Assembly: GCA_013398175.1 (NCBI GenBank)
Contig: VZRZ01002012.1
Coordinates: 1,018,382-1,082,381, forward strand
Reading direction: 5' to 3'
DNA: 64,000 bases
From: Climacteris rufus
Lineage: Eukaryota > Chordata > Aves > Passeriformes > Climacteridae
Part shown: one piece after another, positions 37,653 through 48,160 of the stretch
How positions within the stretch are numbered: position 1 is the first letter of the stretch
Layout: every line of letters starts with the position of its first letter
Made by a program: the position numbers and the translations under genes
Notes under the pieces: generated by a model
What the model saw: only the letters and a program-made list of their open reading frames with translations
Told to the model about the DNA's origin: nothing
The model's database searches: none

Positions 37653-38880
37653 AAGTGGAGGAGGGGAGAAGAAGCAGCTGGAGGAAAAAAAAAACTAAAC
37701 CAAAACCACCCAGAAAACCACAGCAGCCTGCAGACTGAGTACGTTAGGGATTTCTTCTCTTGCTCACACATGAGAATACAATCAAGGGCACAACTTCCAA
37801 AACATATTTGAGGTTCTTCCCCATTTCAGCCCATTTATAATCTTTTACAGTCTCATGAAAGTGTGCTGCTTTCAAAAAGATGGGGGTTCTTTTTATTTCT
37901 TATTATTTCATCTGCAGTTCAGCACATTGCTCAACCTGCACTGACATAACCTTAAGTGACACAGGTTCAAGTACGCAGCTTCACTGTCCCTAAAGTGAGA
38001 TGCGTTTTATTAGGGTTTTTTTATTTTTCCTCTCCCTCTGCTCACACTTCAGAGGACAGGAAATGCCTGCTGTGAATTCTTGCCCAACATTTTAAGTACC
38101 ACATGAAGCGCTTCCTTTCCAACGCCAGACAGCTTCCCATGGACTGTAACCTCTCCAAGAACAAGAGGTGTAAATACCTTTGTCCTTCCTCAGTGAGTGG
38201 GAAGCAGCTGAGCCAGAGAGGGAGCCCACAGCCCCTACTTGCCACAGAACCCACCCAGCACCCCCCCATGTCAGAAAGGACAGAAAATACCACCAGGAGA
38301 TAACCAGCTTCTTCACTCGACCACCCAGCTCCAGTTGTAACCAAAACTGGCAAGCACCCAAAAGCTACCAATTTTTTATGATGATCATTGAGTTATTTTT
38401 CAAGCTGCTGACTGTACTACCCTATACATCACAGCCATACATTCCCTATGGCTGGTCACATGGAATTAAGTGCAGAAAGGCTAAATTATTAGCTTTTAGC
38501 AACAACCTTGGTCTTGTAACACCCAGAAGTCTCACAGGAGACAGTTTTGTAGCTTATTAAACTAAATACATTTTTGTGCACTGCAAGTTTTAGTTGTCAA
38601 GCAAGATCATGTACAGCTATAAATCTATGAAATGTATTACAAATAATGACACATGTTCAAATTAGCTTGATTTTCAAGGATAAGGTGATTCTCTGAGTTT
38701 ATTCCTCTAATACTCTGGCCACAGCAGTCTGTAAGGTACAGCAGTCTATTACTGCAGCTGAATAAAAGGCAATTTTAAAATTCACATACAACAGGGACAA
38801 ATCCAAACTTCTCTAAGAAGATAAACACCAACAAGCCATGATTGCACATCTGTTTCAAACACTCTTCGTAACGAAAAGCC
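37653..38880. other. Intronic DNA, no gene seen
   Basis: The 38040-38370 patch carries open frames on both strands (66-126 codons) with no recognised domain. No supported exon. Confidence 0.5.
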
Positions 38881-39000
38881 TGGATTTTTGGTTTGGGTTT
38901 TGTGGGCTGGTCGGATTTTTTTGGTTGCCTTTGGGTTTTTGGGTGGTTTTTTCTTGGTTTTTGGGGGGTTTTTTGGTCTTGTTTTGTTTCATTTTTTTCA
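38881..39000 (+). repeat. G/T-only low-complexity tract
   Basis: About 120 bases on the plus strand are almost entirely G and T, with units like TTTTTGG, TTTGGG and TTTTGGGG and very few A or C. The strand bias is extreme. The tryptophan/phenylalanine-rich open frames here are translations of the tract. Confidence 0.9.
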
Positions 39001-41977
39001 AAAGATGGCTCATGTTATCATTCTCTGGCCTCTCAGAGGATGGTATCTGGTTACTGCAGTATGTTAGAAAGCAGATTTGTTAAGTCATGTATGCACCTAG
39101 CAAGCCCAAGTCTGGTACACATCCCTTCCAACTCCTCTTCATTCAAACAAAATATATACAGTGAGAAACCTGAGCCATAGCAGAAAAAAAAATGCTATTT
39201 TGCTATTTTCAGAACAGACTGAATGTACTTGAATGAAAAAACCTAAACTCAGTACCTAGGAAAATGACAGGAAGGGAAGACTGATTTGGCCTTAACACCG
39301 TGCTGGCTGTAACCATCCTTGCCCTTTGCACTGTTACTAACCTCAGCATTGGTGCCTGACCTGTATATATTTATCCCTGGCCCAGGTGCTGTTTTCCAAC
39401 AGCCAACACAAGCTTGCCTGTGCTGAGGACTCTGAAACTAAAGAAGGAATTTTTTCCCCTCTCTACACATACCTCTCCACGTGTGCAAGATGTTAAAATT
39501 ATTTCACACAAACTGGGATCACGTGTCAAGGAACAAAGGCCTGGAGTTTTTAGATGTTCAAAGCCAGCATATGTTTGGCCCTACACTCATGTTCTATATG
39601 TACTTTGCCGCACTGAAGCCTACAGCAAACAGCTGTCATTAACATTCACTCCTTCTGCTAACACTTCCCTTAATCCCTAACTGACTTCCCAGTCTATAAT
39701 TAAACTTTCCAGCTGCCACACTCAGAGATGGCACCAATATCCATAATTTATTTCTAAGTAGTCCTTAAAAAGCTCTTTTTCCAATTTCCAAGACCATGGG
39801 CTAGGACCAAAGCTTCTTATGCTTACAAGTTTTAGCTAAAAATCTTCCATTCACTTACGAATTGTCCCATCTTTTACCATGGAAATTAAGTAGTCAAGCA
39901 GTATTATCTTAACAATTAAACGAATGCATTTTTATAGTGCCAGTAGCTGGAATGCCAAGAGCTTGAAAACTTATGCATAAACACTGTATGTGCTTACACA
40001 TTTTGTATGGAAAATACACTAGAAAGAGCTGTACAACCAACAGCACTTACAAAACTGATTCAAGCCCAAAGTTTAAACAGGAGCTCTGAGATGAAAAAAT
40101 TAAGATTGAGAAAGACAACCTGAATAAAGATAATGAAAGACCTAATCTCACTTTAGATTGCAACAGTAAATCGGGGTTAGCACTTCAATGCTGAAAATCT
40201 GTTTTTCACATTCATGTAAAAGATTACTTGAACAGCAGAGCTGGTTGACAACATTTCCGTCTGGTACTATTCTTGCAGCATTCAAGAGGACTCGATATTT
40301 TATAAGAAAATTACTGGCTTCACAGTTGAAAAAGGAAGATATCTGAAACAAACGCTGTATTTTTTGGTGACATGACATAACAAGACCCTGAGGAAGCCAA
40401 ACAAAGCAGGTGGAGGCAGTATAATACCCAGTGCACACACAGGAGGGGCTTCAGGAGACCCATCATCCACAAGCCCTTCAGATCCAGAACAAGAAAACCC
40501 GCCAGACAGCCACAAAACCCTGTTCTTTTTGTGAGCCCCAAATGTCTGGGACATCTGCTGAGCCTCAGCCCACAAAGTACCCCAAACCTGAAGGCTGGAG
40601 AGCCACGCACAGCATCCTCAATCCCATAGCTCTGCAACTCCACACTCCACAAACCAGGAGCCTGTATTTCCAAATACTGTCATACAGTACAGAGTCAAGC
40701 AACATCTGCTTGACTGCTGAAGCACTATCACTGAAAACAGCAAGCAGGCTCCATTCATAGCACAACTGGCAAGTGCCAACTGGCAATCCTGACAGCCCAC
40801 AGCTTGCAGCCTGCTGGTGAAGACTCAGGGATGTTCACGATCAGTCATCTCCGTGTCTCCCTCAACAGGTTGAAGAGTCACAGCATGCTTTGGCTTTGCC
40901 TTTTGCCTCGTGTGGCAGAGAAAAATTGAGTGCTAAGATCCAGCCTTCACATTTTTGAAACTCAGGCTGGTTTCACAAGGGAGGGAGGCTGCAGACTTGC
41001 TGGAAGCGACCTGCTATTTAAACAAAGTGCAGGCACCTTCAGGAAAGGAATGCACTGGTTTTCAGTGTTATACTACTGGTTGAGGTTAACAATTTAAGGT
41101 TTTAACAGATTTCAATAACTGTGCAGTATTTATCAGCTACCGCAAGGCTATTTTGGTAGCATGACTGATCATTCAGGTTTTGTCAAGTCTAAAAGCATCA
41201 CTGCTCAGCAAAGAGATCATGCCAGACAGGTGCAAAAATTCAAAGCCTGGACAGCTATGGCTTGTTCCTAGCGGCAAGGCAAGAAAGGTCAATATTTTAA
41301 GAGAAAATGAATACGCTTTTATTTCTATCTAAACTACAGCTGAAACTTTTCCCACTCCTTACATTAAACATATCATTTTAAAGATGAATTTTGAAGAGAG
41401 CGTGCGACACTCCCAAGCTTCAAATACGTATGTGCTGAGAGGTTAGCAGAACATGAAAACAGTGTTTCATTGAAACCCGTTTGTCATTTTTAATCACAGG
41501 ATAACTCTAGAAGAGGTGTGACTGATGCAATTTAAATTTTCACCTGACAAACTGAATTATTCATCTTCGTGGTGCCTCCGACAAAAGACCAAGCAGAGCA
41601 GTCAGTCAGTCAGCAGCCCCAGGAGCTACTACAGAGCACCCTTGAGAAGGAGAAGCCATGCCCTGCAGCACCACGGGGTGAAGTCCTGCTCCTTGCAAGC
41701 ACAGTGGCCAGCACCTCGTCCTTGTCCCCACTGCTACCTCCGACCTTCTGTTTTCTGAAGCAGGGGAGAACCTCGGTCAGCCCCAATATAATGGTAATAA
41801 TGCTGTGGTCTGCAAGGAAGGTGACAGAGAAATAAAGTTGAGGACTTGATCTGCACCTGGAATGAGCTGTGTGTTCTGTACGTGTAGCTACTACAGGGAG
41901 GACTAAGGAGTCAGAGAAGCTTTTTACTCAAAACTGAATTAAAGTCTTACCTATTGCCAGTCTCTACTTCATTTGCC
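39001..41977. other. Intronic DNA, no gene seen
   Basis: The 40150-40800 patch has overlapping open frames on both strands (up to 117 codons) without recognisable motifs. A CAGT triple repeat lies at about 41601-41612. No supported gene. Confidence 0.5.
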
Positions 41978-42250
41978 AGTGATGGGACTTGAGGGAATGG
42001 CCTGAAATTGAGACAGGGGAGGTTCACGTTGGATATTAGAAAAAGCTTCTTCATCCAGAAGGTGGTTGGGCACTGGAACAGGCTCTCCAGGAAAAGGTCA
42101 CAGCACCAAGCCTGGCAGAGTTCAAGAAGTGTTTGGACAACACTATAGGGCCCATGGTGTAATTCCTGAGGTGTCTTGTGCAGGGCTGGGAGTTGGATTC
42201 GATGATCCTTGAAAGTCCCTTCCAACTCAGCTTATTCTGTGAGTCTGTGA
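41978..42250 (+). mobile_element. CR1 3' fragment, plus orientation
   Basis: Well-matched CR1 3' region in order: GGGACTTGAGGGAATGGCCTG, 'gttggatattagaaaaagct', 'ggtggttgggcactggaac', 'gagttcaagaagtgtttgga', 'ggagttggattcgatgatcc', 'gtcccttccaactcag', and the terminal TATTCTGTGAGTCTGTGA. It is moderately young and 5'-truncated. The minus-strand frames at 41947-42260 are antisense repeat. Confidence 0.95.
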
Positions 42251-43563
42251 AGTACTCCAAGCTTACACTAAGTTTCCAAGAAGGTGCCTTTTTCTAATAG
42301 AATGTACTTCATCACCCCAGTTTGGAAGACACCATGCATTTTGCATGGTAAAAGAGCAATACTATAAGCAATTAAGCAATACTCTCAAGCATACTATATA
42401 TTATTCTTATGTACTAATTTTGTATCTCTCTAATATTAGCAATCAATAGTTCCCTTATTGTGTGTCTAAGCAGAGTTTAGAAAGAAAGTTCTAAAAATTT
42501 CCACAGAGTGGAGTTTCCATACACAACTTCAGAAGAGTAGGTTAAGTTAGAGTAGGTTATCCAACCTCTTAAAATGAAGGCCAAATGCCACCAGTAAGCA
42601 AAGATTCCTTGCCTGAAAATGTAAAGATGTGGGGCTTAAACATGATACTAGTCAAAGAAGGAATCTCCTCAGCCCACATCTCCAATGTGTTTTTAAGTAG
42701 GAAATAATTCCATTCATTATGTAAACTCATATTCAGACTCTTGTTAATGTTTGTGCTATCCCTTCTGAATTTCTGGACAGTTTCTTTCAGGCTCAGCAGC
42801 CAACATTTAATTAAGAAATATTTAACAACTAGTATTTTTTAAACAACGTCATGCTAGCACAAATAATTGCATATCACATCTACTTTACAAAATCAAAATA
42901 CAGCCAGTAGAAACCAGATACAAAACACGTCTTCAGCTGAACTAGTTTTGTTTAGAAAATGAACAGACAATGTATTTCCTTAGCTGAGACCTTGATCTGT
43001 TTGCCAAATCCCGTCCTGCAGAGATTTTTCTTCTTACAACAACATTCCAGGCAAAGACGACACTATCAAGGAAGCACACTCGCAGTTCTGCTGGTTAGGA
43101 ACAATGATAACCTTGGCACGCCTTGAAAGAAAGGTAGCAAAGCATTTTCAGCAAAGTGCACACAGCAGTATGTGTTAATGTATCTGTTTTATCCCTCCGT
43201 AACTGCTCGGAAGCTAGAGAACCATGGATATCTTCTTATGTAATTAGAAATTTTGTAACACGACGGTTTATTGCCCCATCTTCTAATGTATGCCAGCACA
43301 TTTTTACTCAGGGAATAAAAAAAAAAGCACAGTAAGATTTCTTACTAGCTATGGAGATATCAAACACTTGTATCGATTTCCACAAACTGGTTAAAGGAAG
43401 GAGGCATAACTACACTGACTGTGTTCTTCAAAGCAATATCACAGGATCAGAAGGTCACGGCGGGCACCTTTTTTTATACCTGCTATTTTGCTTTTAGATA
43501 GGAAAAACACTAGCAAGAGTTAGAAAGGGGCACTTCAGACGATGGAAAATGCAGGGCAGAGGG
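42251..43563. other. Intronic DNA, no gene seen
   Basis: AT-rich intron with no recognised exon or repeat. Confidence 0.55.
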
Positions 43564-44020
43564 TGTTGCCTAAAAGGCTAGTCCAAAAAACTGAGGCCAG
43601 GCAGGAGTAAGGGAATAAAAGGTGGGTGTTTATTCAAAAGGCCTTCGAAGGTACTTTAGGGCAGACAAAGCCCCCTCCCTGGGGCATCACCCAAAACGGA
43701 CGATGAGTCACGAGTTCTCCACACTTTCATAGGTTTGGTCCATTGACATATCAGCACAGATTTACCAATTAAAACTTTACAATTTCCCCCTAGCTCGCTC
43801 CCCCATTCCCCTTTAGAAGCTTGGGTCTGGGCAGCCTCAATGTCCTTGAAGGGTAAGTACAGAGTGGCACTGTTATGTCTATAGAGAACAGCAACCAACA
43901 AGATATAAAGCATACATGCCAGACAATGCAGGATTTGAAAAATGTAAGGGTTAAAACCTAAGGCAACAAGGGAAACAAGAAAATAAATTGTAATAACCAA
44001 ACTGCTACTGCGGTGAGCCG
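43564..44020 (-). mobile_element. Endogenous retrovirus 3' remnant: LTR plus polypurine tract
   Basis: On the minus strand an LTR-like unit runs from TGTAAAGTTTT (43781) to GGCAACA (43564), 218 bp with TGT...ACA ends and an AATAAA at 43629-43634. Directly upstream is a polypurine tract AGGGGGAAAT (43782-43791), the usual plus-strand primer site next to a 3' LTR. Before it lies an open stretch of about 75 codons with a long hydrophobic segment, ending at the tract. A stop codon bounds it upstream. Its place fits the tail of an envelope-type gene, but I do not recognise the sequence. No 5' LTR or other retroviral genes were seen, so this is a decayed partial copy. The right border is uncertain and may reach about 44290. 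Confidence 0.65.
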
Positions 44021-46006
44021 AGGTGATTCAGGAAAACAGGGGATGGGGAAAACACAGTGGTCATGTGTGCACAGCAGATAAATAAAACTGAAATTGGAGC
44101 CAAAGAGAAAGGGAGTCCAAAGCCAGGTAAAGAGTTTGCTTTAATACAGACACTCCTGTTACAGAAGCTGCTGGTTGCCCTTCTGGTTGGTGTAACCATC
44201 CTGCCTCCATGGGTAACTCCAAAACCATGCAGTTTGCCCTGTACTGGCAAGAGACATTTTATGTCCATTCCTACAGCACAGTAGTGGGAAGTTGGTAAAA
44301 ATTTAAAAAGAAGGAACTTTTTTATTCTTCAGCTCTGCATCCTTAATTCAATCACTGTCCCCTAGGGCCGAGAAAAGGACTGGCTTTACTGCTCTGCATT
44401 ACATGCTGGCAGAGAAGCTACACAGAAAAATATTCATAGTTTATATATGCTGCAAGTGTAAGAAAAACACTTTTGTGTTCACACAATGAAGAACAAGTCA
44501 AGAAATCTGAGTCACAGAAGCAGCAGACGAGGATAGAACACTTTCAAACCTGAAGGGTGAAATTCCAGGTGGTTGGGCTTCACAAGAACCATGGTCAGTG
44601 GGCAACAGATCAGAAATAACAACCCTAACACCAACACTTGCAAGAGTAAGGTTGGCTTTTCAAGTAAGTTTAGTTTAGTTTAATTTTCAACTAATTTAGT
44701 TATATCAGCATTTCACCATCACAGTAATTGTATGGCATATTTAGTTATGTGCAAATAAAAGTAGGTATGTTTTCTATGCAGACAGAAAGCCTAGGTGAAT
44801 ATATTTAAATATATTGATGAAGTAGATGGGCGCTGTCTTTTCTCCCTACCTTGGGCAACAAGGGTGGAATCATTGCTGGCTCTGCTTCTCCAAACCAGAC
44901 ATGAAGGGATTCCCAAGACCAGAATAAAGTGAAATAAATCAGCTATTCACCAGTTCTTGAGAGTGTCATTAAATAGGGTGACATGAGAAGTGGGTGGTGG
45001 TTATTTATTTTTTCCAAAGTATCTACTATAGCCCACGAACAGATGATTAAAATCCACAAATATGACAAGTGGCACTGAGGGCAGGACTGAACACAGAATG
45101 CAAACCGGCGTGAATACCAGATCTGAACTGGCAGAGAGCCTGTCCCCAACCTCTGTTTCCTGCACTTAGCACACTACCCCTGCAAGTAACTGATGAAACC
45201 CCAACAGAATGCTGGCACAGTATTAAAGGATCCTCCTAATTGCCATGCCTCAAATTCCAGCTCTAAGCCTGCTAAGAGAAAGTCTGCGAAACTCTTTAAT
45301 AAATCATAGAAATCAGAGACAAAAATTAGGTCATGTCACCCACGTCTCCTATCTGCACCGTGAGTTTGTTACCCATACAGTGCTGCCGAGTGCTCTGTCT
45401 CGACAACTCCTAAATGATTCAAGTGCTGAGGTTTCTCCCAATTCCCCAGGCAGGCTGTTTGTTACAGTCAGTGAATGTCACCATCCATACGATTTTCACT
45501 GACCAGCCTCATCCTCTCCGTTCCAATTTTGCCTCTGTCCCATTTTGTTCTGTTCCTATTTATATCCTCCTCCAACTCCCCATAAATCTGCTCTTGATGC
45601 TACCTCAACCACTAGCCGGCAAAAATTGTTGCTCAGGAAACGTTCTTCTGTCTCTCCTGTAATACTGCTGTAGTGTGCTGCTATTTTTAGGAGAAAAAAA
45701 GGAGGTGCTAAGGGAATGAAAGGCTGCCAGCTCCAGCTGTACAAGAATAATGCTCCAGTACAGTGGAAACTACATTACAGTGTTTCTCTTTAGGCACATA
45801 TAATTGACCAAAAACTTAGTCTTCTGGAATGATACAAATGGAAAAGACAAACTCCAAGGTTAAAAAAAACAAGACCCTTGCCATCTCACTTCACCTTTCC
45901 ACCCCACAGCTGGGCTTCTCCTTCCAGGGCTGTTCTTGAGATTTTACAACAGTGCTTGCCTAGTGAGACACATGGTTAAAGCAGCCACGTACTGCCATTA
46001 TCCTAG
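44021..46006. other. Intronic DNA, no gene seen
   Basis: The 44021-44290 part may still belong to the retroviral remnant to its left, but I see no diagnostic motif. The rest is AT-rich intron, including short GTTTAGTTTA repeats near 44665-44685. Confidence 0.45.
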
Positions 46007-47012
46007 AAACACAGAATAGTTTGGGTTGGAAGGGACCTTAAAACTCATCTCATTCCAACTCCCCTGCCATGGGCAGGCACACCTTCCACTAGACCAGGTT
46101 GGTCAAAGCCCCATCCGACCTGGTCTTGAAGACTTGGCCTTGGACACTTTCAGGCACATAGTGCGATTCCTGGGGCGTCCTGCACAAGGTCAGGAATTGG
46201 ACTTTCATTCCTTAATGAGCCCCTTCCAACTCAGCATATTCTATAACTCTATGGCTTTCATGGATGGGACATCCCCAACTTCTCTGAGCAACCTGTTCCA
46301 GTATCTCACCACTCACACCTTAAAGAAATTCTTCCCAGTATGAAATTGAAACCTGTCTTCTTACAATTTAAAGCTATCCCACCTTGTCCTATCACTACAT
46401 GTCTGTGTAAAAAGTGTCCCCATCTTTTCTGTAAGCCTGTTTAAGTACTGAAATGTCCCAATGAGGTCTCCCCAGAGCCTTCTCTTCTCCAGGCTGAACA
46501 ACCCCAGCTGTCTCAGCCTGTCTTTACAGAGATTGTTGCAACCCTCTGACCGTATTTGTGGCTCTCCTCTGTACCTGCTCCAACAAGTCTACACCTTTCC
46601 TGTGCTGGGGACCCACAGCTGGAGGCAATATCCCAGGCTGGGTCTCATGAGAGCAAAGTAGAGAGAACCATGTCACTCAATCTACTGGCCACACTACCTT
46701 TGATGCAGCCCAGGATGCCACTGGCTTTCTGGGCTGTGAGCACACCTTGCCAAGGCAAACTGAGCTTCTCATCCACCAACACCCCCTAGTCCTTCTCCTT
46801 AGGGCTGCTCTCAATCCATCTCTCACACCGTATTTGCACGTGGGATTGTCCTAATCTTTCTGCATGGCTTTGCATTTAGCCTTGGTGAACTTCACAAGGT
46901 TCACAGGGGCCCATTTCTCAAGCCTGTCAAGGTCCCTCTGAATGCCATCCTTTCCCTCTGGCATGTCAACCACACCAAACAGCTGGTATTGCTGGCAAAC
47001 TGTGCAATCATT
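46007..47012 (-). mobile_element. Long CR1 fragment, minus orientation, interrupted by a nested insertion
   Basis: The plus strand shows the reverse complement of CR1 over about 880 bases. Blocks in order are 'ggttggaagggaccttaaaa', 'cactagaccaggttggtcaa', 'cttctctgagcaacctgttc', 'ccttctcttctccaggctga', 'gatgcagcccaggatgccac', 'ggctttctgggctgtgagca', 'ccctagtccttctccttagg', and 'cctgtcaaggtccctctgaa' near 46925. It is interrupted at about 46131-46257 by a second element in the opposite orientation. It extends further toward the 5' end of CR1 than the other copies in the window. Confidence 0.95.
46131..46257 (+). mobile_element. CR1 tail nested inside the CR1 copy at 46007-47012
   Basis: The outer CR1 text runs to CTTGAAGACT, then breaks. 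The inserted text reads as a plus-strand CR1 3' end: 'ttggacactttcaggcacat', 'gattcctggggcgtcctgca', 'ggtcaggaattggact', 'gccccttccaactcagc', and the terminal ATATTCTATAACTCTATGG. The outer copy resumes at TTCATGGATGGGACATCC. The inserted copy is therefore the younger event. Any target duplication is too short to define by eye. Confidence 0.88.
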
Positions 47013-48123
47013 ATAATATGACCAATTAAGAAACCCGCTTACAAGAAGCCACTGTGCCTTGGGCCAGCCCCTCAAGTGGAAGTCAGACCTGTGTTTTATG
47101 CCTGCTTCAAGACAAGGTGATGTGGTGCCTTCCAAAAAGGCAGATGCCCATCACTCCCCAACCTCTCCAGCCAATGCCGGTGCCAAACGCCCCATACAAA
47201 GGGCTCTGAGCAACCAGTGCCTGGACTATTAAGACCACCTGGCCAAACCAAAAAGGCTCTGCTTTCCTGAGCACACACTTTTACACATCACTTCCTATCT
47301 TCACCTTTATCAAATCTCATATTTACTGATATGCAAGGTTAGAAACCGCTACTAGGAACAAACCAGAGGCACCAGATTTCTCGCCACAAATAATTCCCAC
47401 AGGCAAGTGGTGATGTGTCTCTTTGGATAGATGCACATGTCCACTTACGGATTCCAGTGCATCTGTGGACCACCTTCAGCAATCACACCATGCTGGGGAG
47501 CAGAGGGGCTAAGCTCTGTCTGATCTAACACTAGTTCTGCAACAGCAGTAATTTAATTGGAAGTAAACAGCAATATATCCATTGCACCTGGTGAAGTAAT
47601 CGTCTCAAGTGTCCTTAGAAAGATTATAGATTCCTGACATAAGATATGCTTTGGTTGGGCCAGATTTTGATACCTCCATCTAAACCACACTGAGCCTTGC
47701 TTCACAGGCAGGCTTACCGATTTCTGTGGAAAACTGACAGATTAAGAAACTACCCGACATGAGTCAGGGTGCAAGAACAGGTCTCTCAGCATAAACATAT
47801 GTTTGCTAGGTCTGGAAGAGCTGGGTTGTTGGTTTTTTGTTTTTTTTTTCCTTCTTCTGTTTGTCACAGCCTGTTTACATTCGCTGGCTTATTAAACAAG
47901 ATTTTATTTGCAGTCAGTACATCCTAGGAAAGAGGAGGTGTTACACATAATTGCCTTCAGATTCATAAGGACTGAACAACGTAACCTCCACCACCACGGA
48001 GTCCTCCTGCTCCATTGCTACCAGCAGTGTCAGGCTCCCTGGCTGCCGTGAGTCACCTCCTGCTGCCAGGGAAAGGGCTGCTGGTGCTCCCCAGCACATG
48101 GCTGTCTCCCAGGATTTACTCAC
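47013..48123. other. Presumed EPB41L3 5' intron, no gene seen
   Basis: No gene recognised. A pyrimidine-rich T tract lies at 47829-47851. The 47040-47280 patch is GC-richer and may be an unclassified repeat. Confidence 0.45.
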
Positions 48124-48160
48124 CTCCTCCAGGGACGTGAAGAATGCTGAGACAGAGCCA
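48124..48160 (-). other. Candidate 37-base exon with strong splice sites
   Basis: On the minus strand the acceptor TTTATCCCTTGCAG is followed 37 bases later by GAG|GTGAGT, a near-perfect donor. In one frame the exon reads SGSVSAFFTSLEE when the acceptor's last codon is included. It lies between the candidate promoter island and the first coding exon of EPB41L3, on the same strand. It could therefore be an alternative 5' UTR microexon of that gene, or an exon of the unidentified candidate at 36490-36775. Splice-site quality alone supports it. Confidence 0.25.

Noticed and set aside
46026..46789. Overlapping plus-strand open frames of 66-105 codons
   Set aside because: All are antisense translations of the CR1 copy at 46007-47012 and its nested insertion.
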